The notes beneath the pieces are model-generated. The model made no database searches, had not been told where the DNA came from, and worked only from the letters and a program-made list of their open reading frames with translations. Position numbers and translations under genes: made by a program. A DNA stretch of 64,000 nt from Rubrivivax gelatinosus (GTDB taxonomy: Bacteria > Pseudomonadota > Gammaproteobacteria > Burkholderiales > Burkholderiaceae_C): assembly GCF_004340905.1 (NCBI RefSeq), contig NZ_SLXD01000007.1, forward strand, positions 124,001 to 188,000, in the 5' to 3' direction. This document shows positions 57,064 to 64,000 of the stretch, piece after piece. Each line of letters begins with the position of its first letter. Position 1 is the first letter of the stretch.

Positions 57064-57797
57064 GCGTCCCTCACGTCGGCCACCGGCTGCTGGCCGAAAT
57101 CGGGGCGTTCGAGGTAGCGCAGCAGCTTGGCGGCGGCGGTCTCGGGGCTGTCGAGCATGCCGCCTTCGTGCAGGCCGACGAAACGCCCGCGGTCGGTGAA
57201 GCGCACCGGGTCGGCGCTGCGCAGCTGGACCTGCATGTCGGTGTCGATGACGCCCGGCGCCAGCGAGACGACGCGTGCGCCATTGGGACGCGCCGCTTCC
57301 TCCAGCGCGATCGCGCGCGCCAGGTGGTCCATGCCGGCCTTGGCGGCGCAGTACGAGGCGCTGCCGGCCATCGCGCGCCGGCCCAGGCCGGAGGACACGA
57401 ACATCAGCTTGCGCGGCAGCTGCCATGACGCCGTCGCGCGCAGGAAGGCCGAGGCCAGCAGCATCGGCGCTTCCAGCCCGACGCGCAGCGCGTGCGACAG
57501 GTCGGCCGCGCCAACCTCGCCCAGCGGCGCGAGTTCGGAGATCACGCCGGCGTTGTTGACCAGCGAGACCGAGGCCAGCATGCCCGGGTCCTGGGCGCCC
57601 AGCCAGGCGGCCAGGCGGCTGGCCGCCGGCGCCGGGTCGGCGAGGTCGACGGTCCAGGCGATCAGCGCCGGGTGTTCGATCGGTGGCGCGCGTCGCGCCA
57701 GCGTCAGCACGCGGTCGCCACGGTCGAGCAGCTGGCGCACCAGCGCGAGGCCCAGCCCGCGCGAGCCGCCGGTGACGAGGGTGAGGGAGGTCTTCAT
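57060..57797 (-). CDS. Short-chain dehydrogenase/reductase
   Basis: The 245-residue SDR has the NAD(P) glycine motif LVTGGSRGLGLALV, SLVNNAGVISEL, a catalytic serine in KLMFVSSGLG, the YxxxK pair in ASYCAAKAGMDHLAR, and VVSLAPGVIDTDMQ. The arginine after the glycine motif favours NADPH. This resembles sepiapterin-reductase-like or YueD-type SDRs, but the substrate is unknown. Its stop overlaps the cupin start by four bases. Confidence 0.88.
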   Translation of the reverse strand: MKTSLTLVTGGSRGLGLALVRQLLDRGDRVLTLARRAPPIEHPALIAWTVDLADPAPAASRLAAWLGAQDPGMLASVSLVNNAGVISELAPLGEVGAADLSHALRVGLEAPMLLASAFLRATASWQLPRKLMFVSSGLGRRAMAGSASYCAAKAGMDHLARAIALEEAARPNGARVVSLAPGVIDTDMQVQLRSADPVRFTDRGRFVGLHEGGMLDSPETAAAKLLRYLERPDFGQQPVADVRDA

Positions 57798-57822
57798 CGC
57801 TTCGAGCATACTGGCGCCGCCC

Positions 57823-58551
57823 ATGAATCGTGTCCTGAAAAGCCCGTTCCTCCTCGCGCTGCTGGCCGGCGTCGTCGTCCTCCTCGTCGCTTTTGCGCCC
57901 GCGCTCTGGCAGGTGCTGCGCGGCACCGCCCCGGCGCCCGTGTCCTCGCCCGAGGCCCCCTGGAGCATCGCCGCGCGCGGCGACGGCGTCGCCGCCTTCG
58001 GCCTGCAGCTGCCCGGCAGCACGCTGGCCGACGCCGACCAACGCTGGGGCGAAGGCCTGCAGCTCGCGGTGATGGCCGAGACCGGCCAGCCCGGGGCGCT
58101 GGAAGGTTATGTCGAACGTTTCGACGGCGGCGGCGTCGGTGGCCGGCTGCTGCTGACCACCTCGCTGGGCGACGCCGAGCTGCTGCGGCTGCAGCAAACG
58201 GCCGCCGAACGCGAACCGGCCGGCGGCACGCTGTGGCGCTACCCGCTGCGCGCCAGCGAGCGCCCGGCGCTGGGCGCCACGCCGCTGGTCGGCCTGAGTT
58301 TCATCCCGGCGACCAACCTCGACGCGCAGACGCTGCGCCAGCGTTTCGGCGAGCCCGACGAGGTCATCGCGCCGGGCGGCCGGCTCGAACACTGGCTGTA
58401 CCCGGCGCGTGGCCTGGCGATCGCCGTCGACGCCGAGGGCCGCGAGCTGCTGCAGGTCGTCGCGCCGGCCGACTTCGAGCGCCGGCTGCGTGCGCCGCTC
58501 AAGACAGCGGCTTCGGCAGCGGCTTCGCCTGCAGCATCGGCCCTACGCTGA
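57823..58551 (+). CDS. Hypothetical membrane-anchored protein
   Basis: The 242-residue protein has one N-terminal helix (FLLALLAGVVVLLVAFAPALW) and a soluble region of about 200 residues with no motif I recognise. The later part, LDAQTLRQRFGEPDEVIAPG then LEHWLYPARGLAIAVD, resembles the outlet of proteins that compare a slope-like value, but I cannot name a family. It probably faces the periplasm. The 3' end overlaps the convergent flavin reductase gene by 53 bases. Confidence 0.7.
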   Translation: MNRVLKSPFLLALLAGVVVLLVAFAPALWQVLRGTAPAPVSSPEAPWSIAARGDGVAAFGLQLPGSTLADADQRWGEGLQLAVMAETGQPGALEGYVERFDGGGVGGRLLLTTSLGDAELLRLQQTAAEREPAGGTLWRYPLRASERPALGATPLVGLSFIPATNLDAQTLRQRFGEPDEVIAPGGRLEHWLYPARGLAIAVDAEGRELLQVVAPADFERRLRAPLKTAASAAASPAASALR

Positions 58552-59083
58552 AGAACGCGCCGCCGGCGACGTGGTGGATCGTGCGCAGGGCCTCGTGCCC
58601 GGGCGCGAAGCTCCAGCGCCCGCCCTGGAACACCCGCGCGTCGGCCTGCGCCGCGACGACCTCGGCGAGGAACAGGTCGTAGGTCTGCTCGACGTGCGGC
58701 TCGCGCAGCAGCCGGCATTCGAGCCAGCCGACGCAGCCTTCGACCAGCGGCGCGCCGGTCGCGCGGCCGGCGAAGGCGCCGAGGCCATAACGCTCGAACT
58801 TGTCGACGCCGTCGTGGCCGCTGGTGTTGCCCACCGTCACCGTGGCGTCGGCCAGCGCGACGCAGGGGATGTTGAGCGCGAACTCGCCGGCGGCCTCCAG
58901 CAGCGTGCGCGTGAAGCTGCTCTTGTCGAGCACGACGGCGACCTTGGGCGGGTCGAAGTCCAGCGGCATCGCCCAGGCCGCGGCCATCACGTTGCGGCGG
59001 CCGCCGTGGGCGGCGCTGACCAGCACCGTCGGGCCGTGGTTCAGCAAGCGGTAGGCGTGTTGGAGGTCGACGTCCTGTTTCAT
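58499..59083 (-). CDS. Flavin reductase family protein
   Basis: The 194-residue protein has the FMN-binding split-barrel fold of flavin reductases and related flavoproteins: GPTVLVSAAHGGRRNVMAAA, WAMPLDFDPPKVAVVLDKSS, FALNIPCVALADATVTVGNT and GWLECRLLREPHVEQTYDLF. Members supply reduced flavin to a monooxygenase or reduce small molecules. No oxygenase partner is adjacent. It is 11 bases upstream of the pseudouridine synthase stop in the same direction. Confidence 0.84.
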   Translation of the reverse strand: MKQDVDLQHAYRLLNHGPTVLVSAAHGGRRNVMAAAWAMPLDFDPPKVAVVLDKSSFTRTLLEAAGEFALNIPCVALADATVTVGNTSGHDGVDKFERYGLGAFAGRATGAPLVEGCVGWLECRLLREPHVEQTYDLFLAEVVAAQADARVFQGGRWSFAPGHEALRTIHHVAGGAFFSVGPMLQAKPLPKPLS

Positions 59084-59094
59084 CGTCTCGGGCT

Positions 59095-59727
59095 TCAGAA
59101 GTCGGCCGCGCGCTCGAATTCGAGGCGCTCGCCGGTGACGGGATGCGGGAAGGCCAGGCGCTCGGCGTGCAGCAGCAGCCGCGGCGCCGCGGCCACGATG
59201 TCGGGCGGCGCGTAGAGGTCGTCGCCGAGCATCGGGTGGCCGATCGTCGCCAGGTGCAGGCGCAGCTGGTGCGAGCGCCCGGTGACCGGCTCGAGTTCGA
59301 CGCGCGTGCGGGCGGCGGCCGCGTCGCGTGCCAGCACCCGCCAGCGGGTCAGCGAAGGTTTGCCGTGCTCGTGGCAGACCTTCTGCCGCGGCCGGTTGGG
59401 CCAGTCGCAGACCAGCGGCGCGTCGACCTCGCCGGCGTCGGCGGCCATCAGCCCGGCGACGATGGCGACGTAGCGCTTGTCGACGCGGCGTTCGGCGAAG
59501 GCGACCGACAGCGTGCGCTGCGCCGCCGCACCGCGGCCGTAGACCATCAGCCCCGAAGTCGCCATGTCCAGCCGGTGCACGGTCAGCGCATCGGGCCAGC
59601 GCGCCTGGGCGCGTGCGGCCAGGCAGTCCTGCTTGTCGGGGCCGCGCCCGGGCACGGCCAGCAGCCCGGCGGGCTTGGCCAGCACCAGGCAGTTCTCGTC
59701 GGCGTACAGGCAGTCGGGCGGCAACAT
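59095..59727 (-). CDS. RluA-type pseudouridine synthase
   Basis: The 210-residue enzyme has the RluA-family catalytic motif LTVHRLDMATSGLMVYGRG, where the aspartate attacks the target uridine, then LEPVTGRSHQLRLHLATIGH and MLGDDLYAP. No S4 domain precedes it, as in RluA, which modifies 23S rRNA position 746 and tRNA position 32. I chose ATG at 59727, which gives a compact N-terminus (MLPPDCLYADENCLVLAKPA). Specificity is inferred from size only. Confidence 0.86.
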   Translation of the reverse strand: MLPPDCLYADENCLVLAKPAGLLAVPGRGPDKQDCLAARAQARWPDALTVHRLDMATSGLMVYGRGAAAQRTLSVAFAERRVDKRYVAIVAGLMAADAGEVDAPLVCDWPNRPRQKVCHEHGKPSLTRWRVLARDAAAARTRVELEPVTGRSHQLRLHLATIGHPMLGDDLYAPPDIVAAAPRLLLHAERLAFPHPVTGERLEFERAADF

Positions 59728-59783
59728 CGGCCGCGAGCATAACGAGCGCCGTGGCGTGCACGCCGCAGCCGGGTGCGCCTGGG

Positions 59784-59813
59784 TTGACGCATCCAGAGCG
59801 CTCGGCGCACAGT
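59784..59813 (+). promoter_or_regulatory. Candidate promoter of the rsgA leader
   Basis: TTGACG (59784-59789) and CACAGT (59808-59813) are separated by 18 bases. A start near 59820 would give a leader of about 250 bases. The same -35/-10 style occurs before the next gene at 61155. Confidence 0.45.
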
Positions 59814-59850
59814 GCGCGGCTGCTATCCACTCGCCACACAGGAGGCCGCC

Positions 59851-59901
59851 ATGGAACATCGGGACCTTGCCGTTCACGGCCTCCGCCGCGCCGCGCGCTG
59901 A
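59851..59901 (+). CDS. Leader micro-ORF upstream of rsgA
   Basis: A 16-codon frame, MEHRDLAVHGLRRAAR, starts at an ATG eight bases after a perfect AGGAGG, stronger than the site of rsgA itself. Its TGA lies in the loop of a CGCGCG/CGCGCG hairpin. Four of the last seven codons encode arginine or start its cluster. It may be a leader peptide that couples translation to folding of the downstream hairpins. No homologue is known to me. Confidence 0.4.
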   Translation: MEHRDLAVHGLRRAAR

Positions 59902-60069
59902 CGCGCGAGTTCCGGATCTCCCGCCCGGCCACGCCGGGCCGCTGAAGTCCTCCGCCCGCCGGCCCCCGGCGCGCCGACAGGCCCCTCCCCATCGAGCCCC
60001 GCCCGGCCTCACGCGCCGGCGGACCGATCACGCGCGGCCGTCGGCCGCGCCACGGGACTTCAGTTCATC

Positions 60070-61149
60070 ATGTCTTTTGTTTCCCCGTACGAGCGGCTGC
60101 AGGCCATCGGCCTGACGCCGCAACTGCTTTCTTCCCTGCCGTTTCCCTTGCCCGGAGGCGATGCCGCGCTGATGCGCGTCGCCGAGGTGCAGCGCGACGG
60201 CCTCGTGCTGCACGACGGCGAATCCACCTGGTCGGCACGCGCCCGCCCGGCGCTGATCCAGGCGCTGGCCTCGCAAGCCGACGCCCTGGCCGTCGGCGAC
60301 TGGGTGCGCGCCGAGCGCAATACCTTCGGTGAGTGGTGGGTCGACGCGCGTGTGCCGCCGCGCACGCAGCTCGCGCGCCGCCTGCACGACGGCCGCGAGA
60401 AGGTCGAGCGTGTGGTGCTCGCGAGCAACGTCGACACCGCGCTGCTGGTCATGGGCCTGGACCACGACTTCAACCTGCGCCGGCTGGAGCGTTACCTCGC
60501 GCTGGTGCGCCTGGCCGGTGTCGGCGCCGTGGTCGTGCTGAGCAAGGCCGACCTCTGCGTCGACCTGGGCCGGCGGCTGCGCGACGCGCAGACGCTGGCG
60601 CCGGCCGGCGTCGAGGTGCTGGCGCTGGACTCGCTGCACGACGACGTGGCCGCGCAGCTCGCGCCCTGGCTCGCGCCGGGGCAGACGCTGGTGCTGCTGG
60701 GCTCCAGCGGCGCCGGCAAGAGCACGCTGGCCAACGCCTTGTGCGGCGAGGCCGTGGCCGCCACCGGCGGCACGCGCCGCGGCGACGGCCGTGGGCGCCA
60801 CACGACGACGGCGCGCACGCTGCACCCGCTGCCCGGCGGCGCCTGCATCGTCGACACGCCGGGGCTGCGTTCGCTGCGCCTGGACGGCGACGCGGGCGAC
60901 GTCGCCGGCGCCTTCGACGACATCGCGGCGCTGGCCGCGCAATGCCGCTTTCGCGACTGCCGCCACGAAGGCGAACCCGGCTGCGCGGTGCGCGGCACGG
61001 TCGCGCCCGAGCGGCTGAAGAGCTTCGGCAAGCTGGTGCGCGAGGCGCAGCGCGACTCGATGAGCGCGCTGCAGCGCCGCGAGCAGGTCGCGCAGTGGAA
61101 GGCGCGCAGCCGCATCGGGCGGGCGAACATCCGTGCCAAGCGCGGTTGA
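60070..61149 (+). CDS. rsgA: Ribosome biogenesis GTPase RsgA
   Basis: RsgA checks late assembly of the 30S subunit. The 359-residue protein has an OB-fold-like N-terminal domain, then a circularly permuted GTPase: G4-type LSKADLC comes before the P-loop LLGSSGAGKSTLANAL, and G3 is in IVDTPGLRSL. The C-terminal zinc site is CRFRDCRHEGEPGC. The N-terminus (YERLQAIGLTPQLLSSL) is like the RsgA2 subtype found in proteobacteria in addition to the standard copy, so it may be a second paralogue. ATG at 60070 has only a weak ribosome binding site, GGGAC. Confidence 0.9.
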   Translation: MSFVSPYERLQAIGLTPQLLSSLPFPLPGGDAALMRVAEVQRDGLVLHDGESTWSARARPALIQALASQADALAVGDWVRAERNTFGEWWVDARVPPRTQLARRLHDGREKVERVVLASNVDTALLVMGLDHDFNLRRLERYLALVRLAGVGAVVVLSKADLCVDLGRRLRDAQTLAPAGVEVLALDSLHDDVAAQLAPWLAPGQTLVLLGSSGAGKSTLANALCGEAVAATGGTRRGDGRGRHTTTARTLHPLPGGACIVDTPGLRSLRLDGDAGDVAGAFDDIAALAAQCRFRDCRHEGEPGCAVRGTVAPERLKSFGKLVREAQRDSMSALQRREQVAQWKARSRIGRANIRAKRG

Positions 61150-61154
61150 TCGGC

Positions 61155-61183
61155 TTGCACCCGGCCGGTGGCGGGCGCACAGT
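61155..61183 (+). promoter_or_regulatory. Candidate promoter of the alpha/beta hydrolase gene
   Basis: TTGCAC (61155-61160) and CACAGT (61178-61183) lie 17 bases apart in the gap after rsgA. The -10 is the same hexamer as in the rsgA leader. A hairpin CGGTGGCG (61166-61173) / CGCCACCG (61191-61198) spans this promoter. Confidence 0.4.
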
Positions 61184-61214
61184 GGGCTGTCGCCACCGCC
61201 CGGGAGCCCGGCCC

Positions 61215-62453
61215 ATGTCCGATGTCACCGCGCTCGCGGTCCTGCCCGCACCGGCCCGCCCGGCGTTCACGCTGGCCGACCTGCGCGGGCTGGTGCAGCT
61301 GGGCATCGACGCCGGCGTCGGTGTCACCGGCATCGCCGAGCAGCTGCACGGCACGATCCTGGCGCGGCGTGCGCCGCTGGGCGCGCCGCACGAAGGCGGC
61401 ACGCGCGGGCTGACCGGCTTCGTCTACGGGCGCGTGCGCGGCGGCATGCGCCTCGCCGGCCGCGGCGTCGACGGCCTGCTCAAGCGGCTGGAGGCCGAGC
61501 CGCCGGCGGCCACCGCGGCCTCGCGCGAGGCGGTGCTGGCAGCGGTCAACGGCCTCTGGGGCGACCACCTGGCGGCCTCGGGCAACCCGCTGGCGATCCC
61601 GATGAGCCTGCGCCACGCCGGCCACCGCCTGGCGCCGGGCCGCGAGGCGCTGGCCGCCGCCTTCCCCGACGCCGGCGACCGGGTCGTCGTGCTGGTCCAC
61701 GGGCTGTGCATGAACGACCTGCAGTGGCAGCGCCAGGGCCATCACCACGGCTGGGCGCTGGCCCGGGCGCTGGGCTGCCCGGTGCTGTCCCTGCACTACA
61801 ACACCGGGCTGCACGTCTCGCACAACGGCGCGCGCTTCGCGGCCCTGCTGCAGCGCCTGCAGCGCGACTGGCCGGTGCCGCTGTCGCGGCTGGCCATCGT
61901 CGGCCACAGCATGGGCGGGCTGGTCGCGCGCAGCGCGATCGCCCACGCCGAGCGCCAAGGCCAGGCCTGGCGCTCGCGGCTGCAGGCGCTGGTCTGCCTG
62001 GGCACGCCGCACCATGGCGCGCTGCTCGAGCGTGCCGGGCATCTGGTCGACGGGGTGCTCGGCGTCAGCCCCTACCTGGCGCCGTTCGCGCGCGTGCTGG
62101 GCGTGCGCAGCGCCGGCATCAACGACCTGCGCTGGGGCCATGTGCGCGACGAGGACTGGTGTGGCCACGGCCCCGACGGCCCGGCCCGCGACCACCGCGT
62201 GCCCACGCCGCTGCCCGCCGGCGTGCCGGTCTACCTGGTCGCGGCGACGACGGTCGCCGAGCCGCGTGGCCTGCGCCACGCGCTCGTCGGCGACGGGCTG
62301 GTGACGGTGGCCAGCGCCTGGGGCGAGCACCGCGACCCGGCGCGTGCGCTGGCCGTGCCGGCGAGCCGCAAGCGCCTGGTCACCCAGGCCGGCCACTGGG
62401 ACCTGCTGAACCGCGCCGAGGTCACCGAGGCGCTGTGCGGCTGGCTGGCCTGA
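61215..62453 (+). CDS. Alpha/beta hydrolase (lipase-like)
   Basis: The 412-residue protein has an alpha-helical N-terminal region of about 150 residues and then an alpha/beta hydrolase: oxyanion segment VVVLVHGLCMNDLQW, nucleophile in LAIVGHSMGGLVARSA, aspartate in LVGDGLVTVAS and histidine in QAGHWDLLNRAE. The layout resembles triacylglycerol lipase or PGAP1-like esterases. No signal peptide, so it is probably intracellular; a role in lipid or polyhydroxyalkanoate turnover is conceivable but not shown. It converges with the MFS gene, six bases apart. Confidence 0.83.
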   Translation: MSDVTALAVLPAPARPAFTLADLRGLVQLGIDAGVGVTGIAEQLHGTILARRAPLGAPHEGGTRGLTGFVYGRVRGGMRLAGRGVDGLLKRLEAEPPAATAASREAVLAAVNGLWGDHLAASGNPLAIPMSLRHAGHRLAPGREALAAAFPDAGDRVVVLVHGLCMNDLQWQRQGHHHGWALARALGCPVLSLHYNTGLHVSHNGARFAALLQRLQRDWPVPLSRLAIVGHSMGGLVARSAIAHAERQGQAWRSRLQALVCLGTPHHGALLERAGHLVDGVLGVSPYLAPFARVLGVRSAGINDLRWGHVRDEDWCGHGPDGPARDHRVPTPLPAGVPVYLVAATTVAEPRGLRHALVGDGLVTVASAWGEHRDPARALAVPASRKRLVTQAGHWDLLNRAEVTEALCGWLA

Positions 62454-62459
62454 GCGGCC

Positions 62460-63728
62460 TCAGCGCGCGGCGCGTGCCGGCGCGGCGACGAGTTCGTCGC
62501 GTTCGGCCAGCGCCGGGAACAGCCTGAACCAGGCCGCGGCGACGAGCAGCGTGCCGACGCCGCCCAGCACCACCGAGCCCACCGGCCCGAGCAGCGCCGC
62601 CGTCGCGCCCGACTCGAACTCGCCGAGCTGGTTGGACGCGCCGATGAAGATCGAGTTGACGGCGCTGACGCGCCCGCGCATCTCGTCGGGCGTCTCCAGC
62701 TGCACCAGGGTCTGGCGGATGACGACGCTGATCATGTCGGCGGCGCCGCTGATGCCGAGCGCGCCCAGCGACAGCCAGAACGAGGTCGACAGCCCGAACA
62801 CGAGCTGCGCGACGCCGTAGACCGCGACCGCGCCGAGCAGCACGCGCCCGGTGCGCCGGCGCACCGGCCAGCGTGTCAGCAGGATGGACATCAACAGCGC
62901 GCCGACTGCCGGCGCGCTGCGCAGCAGCCCCAGGCCCCAGGGGCCGACGTGCAGGATGTCCTTGGCGAACATGGGCAGCAGCGCCGTCGCGCCGCCCAGC
63001 AGCACCGCGAACAGGTCCAGCGAGATCGCGCCCAGCACCGGTTTCTTCTGCCAGACGAAACGCACGCCGGCGAGCAGCGTCTCGCGCGTCACCGGCGTGG
63101 CCGGCGGCGGTGCGTGTTCGTAGCGCACCGCCAGCGCCAGCGCCGTGCCCAGGCCGAACAGCGCCGCGCAGGCGGCGTAGACCGCCGCCGCGCCGGCGAC
63201 GTAGACCACGCCGCCGATGGCCGGGCCGGCGATGATCGCCGCCTGCATGCCGGCCGACGAGAAGGCCAGCGCGCGCGGCAGCAGCACCGGCGGCACCAGC
63301 GAGGGCACCAGCGCCTGCTGCGCCGGCATCTGGAAGGCCCGCACCACGCCTAGCGCGATCGACACGCCCAGCAGCAGTTCGCGGCTGGCCCAGTCGCCGG
63401 CGCTGGCCAGCCACAGCAGCGCCGAGACCGCCGCCGTCGCGCCCAGGCTGGCCGCGAGGATGCGGCCGCGGTGCACGCGGTCGATCAGCTGCCCGGCCGG
63501 CAGCGCCAGCAGCATCGCCGGCGCGAACTGCAGCAGGCCCACGAGCCCCAGGTCCCAGGCCGATCCGGTGAGGTCGTACATCTGCCAGCCCACCGCGACC
63601 ATGGCCATCTGGCCGGCGGCGGTGCCGGCGAGGCGGGCGAACCAGAACAGGACGAAGCCGCGATGGGCGAACAGGGAGTCGGGGGCGGGCGGCAACGGAC
63701 TGCGGGAATTCGGTGAAAACGTGACCAT
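62460..63728 (-). CDS. MFS exporter (EntS-like)
   Basis: The 422-residue protein has 12 predicted helices and MFS motifs near helix 2-3 (LALPAGQLIDRVHRGRIL). Family features LFWFARLAGTAAGQMAMVAV followed by GWQMYDLTGSAWDLGLVG, and TPDEMRGRVSAVNSIFIG, match the MFS_3 group that includes enterobactin exporter EntS. No siderophore synthesis gene is nearby, so the substrate is open. The N-terminal 20 residues are proline-rich and soluble. Confidence 0.87.
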   Translation of the reverse strand: MVTFSPNSRSPLPPAPDSLFAHRGFVLFWFARLAGTAAGQMAMVAVGWQMYDLTGSAWDLGLVGLLQFAPAMLLALPAGQLIDRVHRGRILAASLGATAAVSALLWLASAGDWASRELLLGVSIALGVVRAFQMPAQQALVPSLVPPVLLPRALAFSSAGMQAAIIAGPAIGGVVYVAGAAAVYAACAALFGLGTALALAVRYEHAPPPATPVTRETLLAGVRFVWQKKPVLGAISLDLFAVLLGGATALLPMFAKDILHVGPWGLGLLRSAPAVGALLMSILLTRWPVRRRTGRVLLGAVAVYGVAQLVFGLSTSFWLSLGALGISGAADMISVVIRQTLVQLETPDEMRGRVSAVNSIFIGASNQLGEFESGATAALLGPVGSVVLGGVGTLLVAAAWFRLFPALAERDELVAAPARAAR

Positions 63729-63755
63729 AGCACCCGGGTCGCGGCCCGGGCCCGA

Positions 63756-64000
63756 TCAGCTGGAGCCCTGGCGCGATGCACGCAGCCGGCCCAGCGCGAT
63801 CTGCAGCGCCCGGGCGTCGCTGCTGGCGCGGTGCCGCGCCAGGCCCAGCTCGCCGATGACGCCGCGACGCGCGTCGCCCAGCCGCGCCAGCGTGTCCTCG
63901 TCGAGCAGCCGTGCCACGGTCTCCAGACGGAACGACGGATGCACGCCCGCTTCCTCGAACAGCGCGCCGAGCCAGGCGTAGTCGTGCGCCCAGCCGTCGC
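63756..64000 (-). CDS. DnaQ-like 3'-5' exonuclease, C-terminal part
   Basis: The frame continues to the window edge; only the last 80 residues are visible. The segment DGWAHDYAWLGALFEEAGVH resembles motif Exo II of DEDDh exonucleases (AHNAxFDxxFL), and RHRASSDARALQIALGRL carries the Exo III histidine and aspartate. This fits a DNA polymerase III epsilon-like or RNase T-like exonuclease. A GTG at 63944 could start a shorter frame, but the conserved residues upstream argue for a longer gene running off the window. Confidence 0.6.
   Translation of the reverse strand, partial: DGWAHDYAWLGALFEEAGVHPSFRLETVARLLDEDTLARLGDARRGVIGELGLARHRASSDARALQIALGRLRASRQGSS

Larger units (their letters stand above)
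59728..60069 (+). promoter_or_regulatory. Long structured leader of rsgA
   Basis: This 342-base gap holds no ordinary gene. It has a promoter-like pair at 59784-59813, a 16-codon micro-ORF with a perfect AGGAGG at 59851-59901, and a series of GC hairpins: CGCGCG-CTGA-CGCGCG at the micro-ORF stop, GCCCGGC-CAC-GCCGGGC at 59923-59939, and GCGCGGCC-GTC-GGCCGCGC at 60032-60050, 19 bases before the rsgA ATG. The last one could hide the ribosome binding region. Together these look like a translational or transcriptional control leader. Confidence 0.5.

Overview
The window is dense, very GC-rich chromosomal DNA of a betaproteobacterium, most likely a Burkholderiales member near Rubrivivax, Leptothrix or Ideonella. 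The evidence is the run gyrA / pheA / tyrA / aroA-cmk / rpsA / ihfB / lapA / lapB, the divergent ompA-ubiG-gph block, a one-piece tmRNA with tag ANDERFALAA, and a BciB-type 8-vinyl reductase, which points to a (bacterio)chlorophyll-making relative. No insertion sequence, prophage, CRISPR array, rRNA or tRNA gene was seen. About 57 protein genes are supported, many overlapping by 1-4 bases.

Region 1 (1-9.9 kb) is surface-glycan biosynthesis. A four-gene operon, gmhA-hldA-hldC-gmhB, makes ADP-heptose from sedoheptulose 7-phosphate (the epimerase hldD is not here). It meets a leftward operon: sialyl/polysialyltransferase-like enzyme, GT9 heptosyltransferase, pyruvyltransferase-like enzyme. A rightward trio follows: LicD-like, Stealth-type and CDP-glycerol-type phosphotransferases. 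Together they suggest a phosphodiester-decorated LPS or capsule.

Region 2 (8.8-23.8 kb, minus strand) runs from gyrA through a DUF2059 protein, pheA, tyrA, a fused aroA-cmk gene, rpsA with a structured leader and a good terminator, ihfB, lapA, lapB, msbA, a GT9 heptosyltransferase and a GT4 glycosyltransferase. Aromatic amino-acid synthesis thus runs into LPS synthesis, assembly control and export.

Region 3 (23.8-30.3 kb) has ompA, ubiG, gph and tmRNA, then an EamA exporter, a DUF2007 protein, a quinone oxidoreductase, a DUF2189 membrane protein and lspA. Region 4 (30.3-41.3 kb) holds a 1426-residue hybrid histidine kinase, ileS, an opposing MipA-like gene, ribF, rsuA and an S58 peptidase. 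The usual ribF-ileS-lspA order is interrupted twice.

Region 5 (41.3-53.1 kb) holds a two-subunit acyl-CoA dehydrogenase, a retropepsin-like protease, yajQ diverging from murB by 14 bp, a ZIP transporter with a FagA-like gene behind a Fur-type promoter, a second hybrid kinase coupled to a cysteine-free molybdopterin-fold protein, bciB, and a TPR lipoprotein. Region 6 (53.2-64 kb) has a 2OG-Fe(II) dioxygenase, an S10 carboxypeptidase overlapping no other gene but abutting a group III 6-phosphofructokinase, a cupin, an SDR, a flavin reductase, an RluA-type pseudouridine synthase, rsgA behind a long structured leader with a micro-ORF, an alpha/beta hydrolase, an MFS exporter and the 3' part of a DnaQ-like exonuclease gene cut by the window edge.

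The signals I find most worth following are the phosphotransferase island, the Fur-type palindrome that fills the spacer of a promoter ahead of fagA-like/ZIP, the rsgA leader, and bciB.
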